64,000 bases of DNA. Source: Spirosoma sp. KCTC 42546 (GTDB lineage Bacteria; Bacteroidota; Bacteroidia; Cytophagales; Spirosomataceae). Location: NCBI RefSeq assembly GCF_006965485.1, contig NZ_CP041360.1, positions 4,568,501-4,632,500 of the forward strand, in the 5' to 3' direction. Shown here piece after piece: positions 26,273 to 34,888 of the stretch. A program made the translations under genes and the position numbers. Under the pieces are notes generated by a model, which was not told the origin of the DNA, ran no database searches, and saw nothing but the letters and a program-made list of their open reading frames with translations. Positions within the stretch are counted from its first letter, which is position 1; each line of letters opens with the position of its first letter.

Positions 26273-27487
26273 ATGCTTTCCGTTTCTGACGCGTTCTCTA
26301 TTACTCAACAACACCTGCTCACATTACCGACCGAGACCGTTTCGATTGACGATGCCAATGATCGTGTACTTCGCGAAGCCGTCCGGGCTGACCGTGACTT
26401 CCCACCCTTCGACCGGGTGGCGATGGATGGCATTGGCATTCGCTTTGCTGACTTCGCTGCCGGACAGCGGACATTTCAGGTAGTAGGTATGCAACGCGCC
26501 GGGCAACCCCAGCAAACGGTAACGGATGCCAATACTTGCCTGGAAGTGATGACGGGTGCTATGTTGCCCGTTGGTGTGGATACCGTAGTGCGCTATGAAG
26601 ATACGCATATTGTGGCTGGACTTACCTCAGTCACGATTGAGGATGTAGAAGTGGGGCAGCATCTTCACCCCCAGGCAACAGACCGCCGGGCGGGTGACGA
26701 GTTACTGCCGGTTGGCACCCGCATGGGACCATCCGAACTGGCGGTTGCGGCTTCGGTTGGTCAACATGAACTGATCGTCACGGCACTTCCTCGGGTGGCC
26801 CTTATCTCAACCGGCGACGAATTGGTGGATGTTACCGAAACACCCCTGCCCTACCAGATTCGCCGGTCGAACACCTATATGCTCCGGGCGGCTCTGGCAT
26901 CACTCGGCATTCAGGCAACTCTGCATCATATCGTGGACGATGAAGCCCTATTGCAGGAGAAGTTACTCCACCTTCTCAACACTAACGATGTACTAATCCT
27001 TAGTGGCGGTGTCTCGGCGGGGAAAGCTGATTTTGTACCGGATGTGCTGGCTCGTCTGGGTGTTCAGAAACATTTCCATAAAGTAGAGCAACGGCCTGGC
27101 AAACCGCTCTGGTTTGGCACGTCGGCAGCGGGCAAAGCCAATCCAGGCCGGACAGTCTTTGCGTTACCCGGCAATCCCGTCTCGACGGTGCTGTGTGCTT
27201 ATCGGTACGTACTCCCTTACCTACGCGTTTCGCTGGGTTTAGCGCCTGCTTCAGTTCGCTATGCACAATTAGCTAAAGCCGTGGTATTCAAACCAGCCAT
27301 CACGTATTTCCTGCCCGTGCGCCTTACCTCCGAACCCGATGGCCGCGTACTGGCTCACCCCCTGCCTGGTTCTGGCTCAGCCGATTTTGCCAATCTGTTA
27401 GCCGCCGATGGGTTTATGGAATTACCAGCTGACCAATCGGAGTTTGCCGCGGGAGAAAGTTTTCGGGTATGGGAAACGCTGCGGTAA
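26273..27487 (+). CDS. moeA: Molybdopterin molybdotransferase
   Basis: 404 residues from the ATG at 26273 (MLSVSDAFSITQQHL). Motifs are PPFDRVAMDGIGIR, EVMTGAMLPVGVDTVVRYED, LISTGDELVD, LSGGVSAGKADFVPDVL, QRPGKPLWFG and ALPGNPVSTVL. It inserts molybdate into adenylylated molybdopterin. It ends 10 bases from the convergent DJ-1 gene with no obvious terminator. With moaC and mobA it forms a divergent cofactor cluster; moaA, moaD/E and moeB are not here. Confidence 0.95.
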   Translation: MLSVSDAFSITQQHLLTLPTETVSIDDANDRVLREAVRADRDFPPFDRVAMDGIGIRFADFAAGQRTFQVVGMQRAGQPQQTVTDANTCLEVMTGAMLPVGVDTVVRYEDTHIVAGLTSVTIEDVEVGQHLHPQATDRRAGDELLPVGTRMGPSELAVAASVGQHELIVTALPRVALISTGDELVDVTETPLPYQIRRSNTYMLRAALASLGIQATLHHIVDDEALLQEKLLHLLNTNDVLILSGGVSAGKADFVPDVLARLGVQKHFHKVEQRPGKPLWFGTSAAGKANPGRTVFALPGNPVSTVLCAYRYVLPYLRVSLGLAPASVRYAQLAKAVVFKPAITYFLPVRLTSEPDGRVLAHPLPGSGSADFANLLAADGFMELPADQSEFAAGESFRVWETLR

Positions 27488-27497
27488 GTAGCCTTTC

Positions 27498-28364
27498 TCA
27501 TTTTCGCCCGGCGGCCATTTTTGCCGACTGTTCCACAACCAGCCCTTCATTGGGTTTCCATTTATCGTACTCCATATAGCGGGCGGTTTGGGTAGCTATG
27601 GCAAGGCCTTTCAGTTTAGCAACTACGTGTAGGGCACCATCAATACCTGCCGATACACCCGCCGTAGTGATGATTTGGCCATTATCGACAAAGCGCGTAT
27701 TTCGGAGTATTTTGGCTTTAGGCGTCTCGTTTTGCAGATTGTCTATGTAATTGTGAAATGTAGTGGCCTGCTTGCCATCCAGCAAACCCGCTTTGGCTAG
27801 TAAACCGGCACCTGTACAAACAGACAGCATAATTTCGGCTTCCTGAGCACTGGCTTTTATCCAGTTGATCAGCGGTTTGTTTTCCAGAAATGGACCCGTT
27901 TGTCCACCAGGCAACACGACAATATCCGGTTTTGGGCAATCAGCCAGGCTGTAATTCGGTATGATTTTAATGAACCCCTGACTAACGATTGGTTCTTTCG
28001 TAAGCGCAACCGTATAGACTGTAAAGCCTTCTGTTGACGCAAATACCTCACTCGGGCCAGAGAAGTCCAGCACCTCTACGCCGTTGTGAATAAAGATAGC
28101 CACATTGCGCTTCCCGACTTTTTTCTGACCCATCCGCAGCGAGTCCATTAGAGCAACACTCCGTTTAACAAAGGGCATCCCGCAATGCTTACAAACGCCT
28201 GGTTCGTCGTGACGCTCTAAGTCGCAGGCATTGTTACAAGGTTCGCAGTAGTAGGCCATTAGCACAGCCTTTGGTTTTGATTTCTGGGCATAAGCAGCGT
28301 AGAACGATCCGGTCAGTATACAAACCAAAACCAGGTATCGGGCAAACGTGAATGGAAAACTCAT
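27498..28364 (-). CDS. Exported DJ-1/PfpI protein with N-terminal metal-binding domain
   Basis: 288 residues. A signal peptide (to about 26, YAAYAQ) precedes a cysteine-rich segment YYCEPCNNACDLERHDEPG...CKHCGMPF (about 38-64) that resembles the heavy-metal-binding domain of copper and cobalt efflux proteins. The DJ-1/PfpI domain follows (about 85-270), with the nucleophile cysteine in LSVCTGAGLLAKAG and VVLPGGQTG. It would act in the periplasm. It lies 11 bases downstream of a GlxA-type regulator with the same DJ-1 fold, so they are likely co-transcribed and may respond to a reactive or metal stress. Confidence 0.88.
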   Translation of the reverse strand: MSFPFTFARYLVLVCILTGSFYAAYAQKSKPKAVLMAYYCEPCNNACDLERHDEPGVCKHCGMPFVKRSVALMDSLRMGQKKVGKRNVAIFIHNGVEVLDFSGPSEVFASTEGFTVYTVALTKEPIVSQGFIKIIPNYSLADCPKPDIVVLPGGQTGPFLENKPLINWIKASAQEAEIMLSVCTGAGLLAKAGLLDGKQATTFHNYIDNLQNETPKAKILRNTRFVDNGQIITTAGVSAGIDGALHVVAKLKGLAIATQTARYMEYDKWKPNEGLVVEQSAKMAAGRK

Positions 28365-28375
28365 TAGCGTAGTTG

Positions 28376-29338
28376 TTAGGAGGAAACTGAATATCTTACT
28401 GTAGTCGTGTTACCTGACTTCTGCCAGATTCGCCGGAGTTGACGGGCATCCTGAAAACCGCACTTGGCTGCAATGGCTTCCATGGTCATCCCCGGATTAT
28501 GCTGTAGCGTTCTGGCCAATTCCAGCCGAAGCTGGGTTGTATAGTCATGGATGGTGGTTCCTGTCTCTTTTCGAAAGGTGCGTGTCAGGTTTCGGGTACT
28601 CATGTTAGCCATTTCGGCCAGTTCCTCCAGGGTTGCCTTTACTTCCATATTGGCAATCAGCCAGTCCTGCATCTGGTGAATAGCCACGTTCATGTGGTTT
28701 CGGTAATCCAGGTAAACGCTTTTCTGTGAATGGTCGGCCCCTCGCCGAAAGTACACAACTAACTCGCGGGCTATTTTTGTAGCAAATAGTGCACCTTGCT
28801 GCTCTTCCAGAATGGCTAACGCCAGGTCGATACCCGCTGTTATGCCCGCGCTGGTGTAGTTATTCCCATCCTTCACAAATAACCGATCGGTTTGTGCTAT
28901 CAACCGTGGGTAGGTTGTTTGTAATTCATCAATTCGCTTCCAGTGCGTGGTACATTTCCGGCCATCGAGCAGACCAGCCTGAGCCAATATAAAGGCTCCC
29001 GTACATACCGAGCACAAGTGAACGCCTTTTGCCTGTTGGTTCCGTAGCCAGTCAAAAAAAACAGTTTCTCCCTTAAACCGATCCGACCGAATGTACTCCA
29101 TTTCCATACCAGGCAGAAAGATAAAATCTCCTGACTGAGTCTGAACCTCTGTAAACGGCAAAACCGCACCAAAATTCAATCCTGCGGAGCTGGTAACCGG
29201 GCTCTCGAAGGAACAATACGTCAGTTGATAGTCAGCTCCGTATTCGGCGGCTTCGTAAAAAACCTGAACTGGTCCCGTTAGATCAAGAACGTGTACACGT
29301 GGCGGTACAACAAAAATCACTTGTGCCATACGAACCAT
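28376..29338 (-). CDS. GlxA-family regulator (DJ-1/PfpI plus AraC helix-turn-helix)
   Basis: 320 residues. The N-terminal DJ-1-like domain (1-190) has SVCTGAFILAQAGLLDG. The C-terminal AraC domain (about 215-315) has LEELAEMANMSTRNLTRTFRKET and MEAIAAKCGFQDARQLRRIW. GlxA-type proteins are cytoplasmic activators whose DJ-1 part senses a ligand. The gene is directly upstream of the exported DJ-1 protein and probably controls it. A second in-frame ATG at 29329 is equally possible as the start. Confidence 0.92.
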   Translation of the reverse strand: MVRMAQVIFVVPPRVHVLDLTGPVQVFYEAAEYGADYQLTYCSFESPVTSSAGLNFGAVLPFTEVQTQSGDFIFLPGMEMEYIRSDRFKGETVFFDWLRNQQAKGVHLCSVCTGAFILAQAGLLDGRKCTTHWKRIDELQTTYPRLIAQTDRLFVKDGNNYTSAGITAGIDLALAILEEQQGALFATKIARELVVYFRRGADHSQKSVYLDYRNHMNVAIHQMQDWLIANMEVKATLEELAEMANMSTRNLTRTFRKETGTTIHDYTTQLRLELARTLQHNPGMTMEAIAAKCGFQDARQLRRIWQKSGNTTTVRYSVSS

Positions 29339-29456
29339 CGGATAGTGAAATTAGCGTGTAAAAGTACATACCAATTTGAGTACGCAAGGGCCAACCACCG
29401 GACATTTTGGGCCATACTTCTACTGGCCTCGAACCTACATTCCCATCGAAAACGTA

Positions 29457-29464
29457 TATCTTTG
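29457..29464 (+). promoter_or_regulatory. -7 box of the DUF4254/GT9 unit
   Basis: TATCTTTG matches TAnnTTTG, 17 bases before the ATG at 29482. The -33 element is weak. Confidence 0.5.
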
Positions 29465-29481
29465 CGGCTGATTAATCGCCT

Positions 29482-30087
29482 ATGAACGCTACGTTTGCCA
29501 ACGACATCTTCCGTCAGAGCATTCAGGATTACCACCTGACCGACTACGTCGATACGCCCATCCAGAATCCTTACTCCTCCAACGGCATTGCCTTTCTGTT
29601 GTACCAGAAGAACTGGATTGATACGGTCCAGTGGCACCTCGAAGATATTATCCGCAGTCCAACCATCCAGCCCGATGAGCTAGTTGCTATCAAACGCCGG
29701 ATTGACCAATCAAATCAGGACCGTACCGATATGGTGGAGCAGATAGATAGCTGGTTTTCTGAGCTTTTTATGGATGCGGTGCCTAAACCAACGGCTCGAA
29801 TGAACTCCGAAACACCGGCCTGGCTCCTTGACCGAATGTCGATTTTACAGCTTAAACTGTATCACTTTCGGGAACAGGTTGACCGCCCGTCGGTTTCGGA
29901 TGAACATCGTCAGAAAGCCCAACAGAAGCTGGACGTTCTGCTCGAACAGGAAAGCGATCTGGCCCGCTGCTTCGACGAGTTAATCGAAGACATCCAGAAC
30001 GGTGATCGCTACATGAAGGTCTACCGGCAAATGAAGATGTACAACGATCCTACCCTGAACCCGGTCCTTTATAGTAGTCAGAAGTAG
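29482..30087 (+). CDS. DUF4254 domain protein
   Basis: 201 residues, highly charged and helical. The DUF4254 pattern is clear: NGIAFLLYQKNWIDTVQWHLEDIIR near the N-terminus, IDQSNQDRTDMVEQID in the middle, and GDRYMKVYRQMKMYNDP at the end. The function is not established, but the gene is regularly found beside GT9 glycosyltransferases in Bacteroidota, as here, so a role in LPS or envelope glycan assembly is inferred. An inverted repeat starts at its stop codon. Confidence 0.9.
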   Translation: MNATFANDIFRQSIQDYHLTDYVDTPIQNPYSSNGIAFLLYQKNWIDTVQWHLEDIIRSPTIQPDELVAIKRRIDQSNQDRTDMVEQIDSWFSELFMDAVPKPTARMNSETPAWLLDRMSILQLKLYHFREQVDRPSVSDEHRQKAQQKLDVLLEQESDLARCFDELIEDIQNGDRYMKVYRQMKMYNDPTLNPVLYSSQK

Positions 30088-30154
30088 TCATTGATTGTCA
30101 TTCATCGTCATTGATAGCTGAACAACTTAATGACGATGAATGACAATCAATGAC
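30087..30154. repeat. Long inverted repeat, GTCATT-word family
   Basis: Perfect 26-bp arms: 30087-30112 (GTCATTGATTGTCATTCATC...) and 30129-30154, loop 16 bases, with further copies of the word to 30172. It joins the DUF4254 stop codon to the GT9 start. Same word as 23476-23570 and 54711-54856. Confidence 0.92.
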
Positions 30155-30173
30155 AATTAATGACTCATGACGA

Positions 30174-31226
30174 ATGAATCAGCTGCTCCTTCTTCGGTTT
30201 TCGGCCATGGGCGATGTGGCCCTGCTGGCACCTGTTGTTCAGGCGTTCACGCAACGGTATCCTGAGGCTGAGATCACGTTGGTGACGCGGGCCAAATTTG
30301 CCGTTTTTTTCGAGGGATTTCCTAACATCCGCATTGTAGGAGCCGATTTTGATGGACAACATAAGGGACTAGCTGGACTGATTCGTTTGTTCAATGAACT
30401 GCGCCAGTTAGCTTCTTTTGGGGTGGTAGTCGATGCGCACCAGAATTTACGGTCGGGGGTCCTGAAAAGCCTGTTTCGGTTAATCGGTGTTCCATCTGTA
30501 ACAATTGACAAAGGCCGGGCGGAGAAAAAAGAACTAACCCGAAAAGAGAACAAAATTCGGCGACAGTTGCCCCACAGTGTTGAGCGATACGCCAGGACAT
30601 TCGACAAAGCGGGTTTTACGCTTCAACCTGCTCAACCCTTTCAGTTCCCATCCTTTACATCTGCCAAAGGTGAACTCACTACGTTTCTTGACCACCATAC
30701 GGTGAACTATAGCGTACCCTGGCTTGGCATTGCCCCCTTTGCCCAACATGAGCAAAAGATGTGGCCGTTTGAGCGCTTTGCTCCTTTACTGAAACAACTT
30801 TATACCGCAACTCCCATCGCCATTTTCCTGTTTGGTGGGGGCGCCAGTGATATCGCTCAACTTGAAACCCTTAGGGAGCAATTTCCCCAGGCTATCCTGG
30901 TAGCTGGACATCTTTCGCTTGCCGCCGAACTAGCCCTCATCCGACAGCTAACCGGTATGCTGTGCATGGATTCGGGCAATATGCACCTTGCGGCTTTGAG
31001 TGGCGTACCTGTGCTATCTATCTGGGGAGCTACGCATCCTGATGCAGGTTTTGGCCCCTGGGGACAAGGTGACGAAGCTATTCTTCAAATTCCGGTCGAC
31101 GTACTCACCTGCCGCCCTTGTTCTGTATTCGGCAACAAGCCCTGCTGGCGGGGTGATTTAGCTTGTTTGAACGATATTTCGGTAGAGTTAGTGGCCATGA
31201 GAGTACGGCAGATGCTGGCTCGTTAA
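30174..31226 (+). CDS. Glycosyltransferase family 9 (heptosyltransferase type)
   Basis: 350 residues. The N-terminus LLLLRFSAMGDVALLAPVV is the GT9 start motif. WLGIAPFAQHEQKMWPFERF and CMDSGNMHLAALSGVPVLSIWGATHPDAGFGPW are the donor-binding and catalytic-region segments, and TCRPCSVFGNKPC ends the domain. GT9 enzymes add heptose or related sugars to the LPS core at the inner face of the membrane. It is co-oriented with DUF4254, with a hairpin between. Confidence 0.93.
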   Translation: MNQLLLLRFSAMGDVALLAPVVQAFTQRYPEAEITLVTRAKFAVFFEGFPNIRIVGADFDGQHKGLAGLIRLFNELRQLASFGVVVDAHQNLRSGVLKSLFRLIGVPSVTIDKGRAEKKELTRKENKIRRQLPHSVERYARTFDKAGFTLQPAQPFQFPSFTSAKGELTTFLDHHTVNYSVPWLGIAPFAQHEQKMWPFERFAPLLKQLYTATPIAIFLFGGGASDIAQLETLREQFPQAILVAGHLSLAAELALIRQLTGMLCMDSGNMHLAALSGVPVLSIWGATHPDAGFGPWGQGDEAILQIPVDVLTCRPCSVFGNKPCWRGDLACLNDISVELVAMRVRQMLAR

Positions 31227-31240
31227 GCTTTATTCCCGCT

Positions 31241-32098
31241 ATGATCTGGATCACCCGCGAACGCCCAAAAATTGACCGATTAGCCTGTCCATGGCTCATT
31301 CGCCGGTTTATTGACCCAACTGCTGAAATCCGTTTTGTACCAGAAGGACAGGTCGAACTACAGGCGCAGGTATTGAATGCAATCCCATTCGATATCCCGG
31401 GTGTAGAATACAGCCATTACGAAGATCGCTGCACCTTTGATTATTTCCTCCAAAAGCATAACCTCACCGATCCGGCGTTACAAACGTTAGCCCCCATCGT
31501 GCGCGGTGCCGATACGGACGATCATTCCTTAGCCGCTCAGGCTGCGGGTTTGTGGGCCATTTCGGCAGGTATGGCCTTCAATATCAAAGATGATCAGCAG
31601 CTATTGGAACAGGGGTTCATTCTCTATGATGCACTTTATAGCTGGGCCAGGCACCTCCAATCTGTAAAACATACCCAAAGTCCAACAGAGCGGCTATTGC
31701 TGGAAGTTCTGCACACCTATCTTAAACCGACTGGCAAACGGAAGACACCAACCTGGGTAAAGGAGCTAAAAGAATTGATTCAGGATCAGATTGATACCAA
31801 CCTGGCACTTAGTCTGAATGACTTATCCGAAAGTCTGGATGTGAATCCGGCCTATGTATCACGGGCCTTTTCTCGCTACTTCGACGATCTTTCCTTTGGG
31901 GAATACATTCGTAAGTTGCGGATCGAAAAAGCGGTGCAACTGCTTGAAACAACTTCCTATAGTCTGTCTGAAATTGCCTACCTGACGGGCTTTTCAGATC
32001 AGAGTCATTTTTCCCGAATTTTCAAGAAATTGATGGGTCAAAATCCATCAGACTACCGAAAAAACAGACAAAAAGGTAAAGCAGGTACAAAAGGTTAA
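31241..32098 (+). CDS. ChrB-type chromate-resistance domain fused to AraC helix-turn-helix
   Basis: 285 residues from the ATG at 31241, which begins WITRERPKIDRLACPWLIRRFIDP, the hallmark of the ChrB C-terminal domain. HYEDRCTFDYFLQKH and IVRGADTDDHSLAAQAAGLW continue it to about residue 140. An AraC-type DNA-binding domain occupies about 180-275 (LSLNDLSESLDVNPAYVSRAF, LSEIAYLTGFSDQSHFSRIFKK). ChrB senses or reduces chromate; joining it to an AraC output suggests a chromate-responsive activator of the chrA-containing unit downstream. The start lies 15 bases after GT9. Confidence 0.88.
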   Translation: MIWITRERPKIDRLACPWLIRRFIDPTAEIRFVPEGQVELQAQVLNAIPFDIPGVEYSHYEDRCTFDYFLQKHNLTDPALQTLAPIVRGADTDDHSLAAQAAGLWAISAGMAFNIKDDQQLLEQGFILYDALYSWARHLQSVKHTQSPTERLLLEVLHTYLKPTGKRKTPTWVKELKELIQDQIDTNLALSLNDLSESLDVNPAYVSRAFSRYFDDLSFGEYIRKLRIEKAVQLLETTSYSLSEIAYLTGFSDQSHFSRIFKKLMGQNPSDYRKNRQKGKAGTKG

Positions 32099-32163
32099 AT
32101 CCGTTCTATTTTCGGCTCGTCTGCTGGCTTATTCTTGTGACAGGAAAAGCTACTATCTGTGTA

Positions 32164-32697
32164 ATGCGGGTCTCACAATACGTTCGTTACCAATCGTTTA
32201 GTTGTCTAGTTGCGTTAGCTGGATTTATATCGCTCAACGTTAACGCCCAAACGCCACCGCCCCCTGTTTACCCTCGCATGGTGGGTTATTTAGGTGTACT
32301 TCATCCCATAGTAACATTCGATGGAAATGGCAGCGAAACGAATTTCAATCAATACTATGTCGTTGGTTTTCCGATTGGCTTGAATCTCTGGAAAACAAAA
32401 CAGCTTGGTTTTTCAGTTGAAGTCGTGCCCCTCATCCGGGCCGAAAATGGAACCAGCCGGGTGGCGAATGTGCTCTTTCATCCGGGTGTACTGGTCAATT
32501 TAGGCCACGATTTCACCCTTGCCAGCCGACTAGCGTTTGAAACATCGGGCCGGTATGGGTTTACCCCTGTTCTAAACAAACTTGTAAAAAAAGGGCCAAC
32601 GACGAGTTATTTCGTGGCGGTTCCGCTCCCAGTTCGGTTTGGAAACGACCGCCCTACATCCATGACAGTAGGTTTGCAGTTTGGTATTGTTTTCTAA
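32164..32697 (+). CDS. Putative outer-membrane beta-barrel protein
   Basis: 177 residues from the ATG at 32164, giving a signal peptide that ends in NVNAQ; an in-frame GTG at 32137 adds a poor N-terminus. The mature part alternates hydrophobic and polar residues (YYVVGFPIGLNLW, LGFSVEVVPLI, SYFVAVPLPVRFG) and ends TMTVGLQFGIVF with a terminal phenylalanine, as in small outer-membrane barrels. No closer family. It lies between the ChrB-AraC gene and the DUF1259 gene. Confidence 0.75.
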   Translation: MRVSQYVRYQSFSCLVALAGFISLNVNAQTPPPPVYPRMVGYLGVLHPIVTFDGNGSETNFNQYYVVGFPIGLNLWKTKQLGFSVEVVPLIRAENGTSRVANVLFHPGVLVNLGHDFTLASRLAFETSGRYGFTPVLNKLVKKGPTTSYFVAVPLPVRFGNDRPTSMTVGLQFGIVF

Positions 32698-32723
32698 CTA
32701 GTAGACTCCCTAATTATGCCCTC

Positions 32724-32732
32724 TATACTTTG
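32724..32732 (+). promoter_or_regulatory. -7-like box of the DUF1259/chrA unit
   Basis: TATACTTTG, identical to the box before the LytTR gene, sits 13 bases before the ATG at 32745 and covers the in-frame TTG at 32730, so the ATG is preferred as the start. Confidence 0.45.
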
Positions 32733-32744
32733 CCTAACGAGCCC

Positions 32745-33710
32745 ATGAAACGACGACATTTTCTACAAACAGCAACCTTAGCTAGCACCATACCCCTCTG
32801 TGGAGGCCCCATAGCCGAACCAGTGTCGCACCTTAAAACACCAGCATTGTCGGTGGCGGAACAGGATGCCATTGCCACTGCGATAGGCAAAAAGGGTACC
32901 TACAACGAAGCGCAGGCCACCTATAACATAGCCCTACCACGTAACGATTTGAAGGTAACTGTAAAAGGGGAGTCAGTTCCGATTCCGTTTGGCTTTGGCG
33001 GCTGGGTTGCGTTTAAGAAGACATTGGATGGCACACAAACCGTGATGATGAGCGACACTGTGCTGCTGGAATCCGAAGTAAATCCCTTGATCGACGCTAC
33101 TCTGGGAGCTGGACTGGAAGTTGGCGCCATTCATAATCACTTCTTTTTTGAACAACCGCGCATTTTCTATATGCACCTCCACGGCATGGGCGATGCGGTT
33201 GCATTAGCCAAAAAGTATGCGCAGGCTATTAGTCAAACCAAACTCTTTCCGGCAAATGAACCCGCACCAACAACCACTCCTACAGCTCAAACTGGAAATG
33301 AGCTTTTTGATTTGCCTGCTCTGGATGGCATTATCAACTACAAAGGTGTTGTCAATGGACCAACGTATAAGTACACTGTAGGGCGAGATGATGTACAGAT
33401 TGTGGCGATGGGAGCCGAGATGACGGCTGCTATTGGCCTAAACTCATGGGCTTCTTTTGCTGGAAAACAGGATGCCGCTCACATCGCGGGCGACATAGCC
33501 ATGCTGGATACTGAAGTTAATCTGGTTGTTAAAACGTTGCGAGATCATAAGTTAGAGGTGGTTGCTCTGCACCACCACATGTTGGGAGAGCAACCGCGAA
33601 CGATCTTTCTTCACTACTATGGCCGCGGGCCAGCATCAGACTTAGCCAAAGGATTCCGGGCCGCGCTCAACCAGTTGGGAAAGGGGAAGTCAAGTGGAAT
33701 GAAGCATTAA
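32745..33710 (+). CDS. DUF1259 (LppY/LpqO) domain protein, probable Tat export
   Basis: 321 residues from the ATG at 32745. The N-terminus MKRRHFLQTATLA has a twin-arginine motif, so it is probably exported folded. Two DUF1259 repeats follow (about 45-170 and 195-310); each carries a histidine-rich metal-like loop, GAIHNHFFFEQPRIFYMHLHG in the first and VALHHHMLGEQPRTIFLHYYG in the second. DUF1259 proteins often lie next to ChrA in chromate loci, as here, but their biochemical role is unknown. The gap to chrA is 9 bases. Confidence 0.9.
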   Translation: MKRRHFLQTATLASTIPLCGGPIAEPVSHLKTPALSVAEQDAIATAIGKKGTYNEAQATYNIALPRNDLKVTVKGESVPIPFGFGGWVAFKKTLDGTQTVMMSDTVLLESEVNPLIDATLGAGLEVGAIHNHFFFEQPRIFYMHLHGMGDAVALAKKYAQAISQTKLFPANEPAPTTTPTAQTGNELFDLPALDGIINYKGVVNGPTYKYTVGRDDVQIVAMGAEMTAAIGLNSWASFAGKQDAAHIAGDIAMLDTEVNLVVKTLRDHKLEVVALHHHMLGEQPRTIFLHYYGRGPASDLAKGFRAALNQLGKGKSSGMKH

Positions 33711-33719
33711 CTCAATGGT

Positions 33720-34868
33720 ATGGAAGCTACGATTCTACCGTATACAAAAACCGATCTGGTCCGCTATTTCCTCCGATTAGGCACTATTGGTTTTGGCGGT
33801 CCGCCAGCTTTAGTTAGTGCTATGCACCACGATCTGGTTATGGAACGCCAGTGGATAAGCGAGGAAGATTATCGGGAAGGGCTAGCGTTAGCACAATTGG
33901 CACCCGGTCCGTTGGCGGCCCAGTTAGCTATTTATCTGGGGTACGTCCATTACAGCATTCTGGGCGCAACATTGGCGGGTCTTGCCTTTGTACTTCCTTC
34001 ATTTTGCATGGTCGTAGTGTTGGGGTGGGCTTACCAACATTTTGGCGGACTACCCTGGATGCAGGCAGTTTTCTATGGTATTGGGGCCGCAGTAATTGGC
34101 ATTATTGCCATAGGGACGTACAAGCTAACGACCAAAACGGTGGGGAATGATCCGCTGGGGTGGATTTTGTTCAGTTTATCGGCCGTAGCTACGGCGGTAA
34201 CCGAATCGGAATTACTATGGCTAGTGCTCATGTCAGGTGGTATCTATTGGTTTGCAAAAACTCCTCCCTCTTCCATCAGGCCTGGCTGGGGGAGCAGTGT
34301 AGCTCCGTTTATAGCACAGGTTTCAGCAGTTCCAACTGATTCCATTTTGTGGAAATTAGCCTTTTTCTTCGCCAAAGCGGGTGCCTTTGTATTTGGAAGT
34401 GGGCTGGCCATTGTTCCATTTCTGTACGGAGGGGTTGTTAAAGAATACGGCTGGCTAACTGAGCAACAGTTTTTAGATGCTGTCGCTGTAGCCATGATTA
34501 CGCCGGGACCGGTAGTCATAACCGTGGCGTTTATTGGCTATTTGGTCACGGGTTTCACAGGGGCCTGTGTGGCGGCATTAGCTACATTTATACCCTGTTA
34601 TCTGTTTACCATATTACCGGCACCTTACTTTAAGCGGTGGGGTAAGCATCCGGGGGTGAAGGCATTTGTTGATGGCGTAACGATTGCCGCCGTTGGAGCC
34701 ATCGCGGGTGCAGTTATTGTATTGGCTCGTCGGCAACTGGTCGATGCAGCGGCAATTCTGATTGCAGTAGCAACCATTGCACTTCTTTATCGATTTAAGA
34801 AACTACCCGAATTAGGTATTATTGGCGGAGCTGCCGTGGTTGGTTTGCTTCTACGCTACATTGGGTAA
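33720..34868 (+). CDS. chrA: Chromate transporter
   Basis: 382 residues with about ten membrane segments and two homologous halves. The first half has LRLGTIGFGGPPALVSAMHHDLV and LAQLAPGPLAAQLAIYLG; the second has AKAGAFVFGSGLAIVPFLYGG and AVAMITPGPVVITVAFIGYLVTG. This is the long-chain ChrA type that expels chromate across the inner membrane. It is the last gene of the chromate unit. Confidence 0.95.
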   Translation: MEATILPYTKTDLVRYFLRLGTIGFGGPPALVSAMHHDLVMERQWISEEDYREGLALAQLAPGPLAAQLAIYLGYVHYSILGATLAGLAFVLPSFCMVVVLGWAYQHFGGLPWMQAVFYGIGAAVIGIIAIGTYKLTTKTVGNDPLGWILFSLSAVATAVTESELLWLVLMSGGIYWFAKTPPSSIRPGWGSSVAPFIAQVSAVPTDSILWKLAFFFAKAGAFVFGSGLAIVPFLYGGVVKEYGWLTEQQFLDAVAVAMITPGPVVITVAFIGYLVTGFTGACVAALATFIPCYLFTILPAPYFKRWGKHPGVKAFVDGVTIAAVGAIAGAVIVLARRQLVDAAAILIAVATIALLYRFKKLPELGIIGGAAVVGLLLRYIG

Positions 34869-34888
34869 ACCAAAGAAATAGAGCGGTA

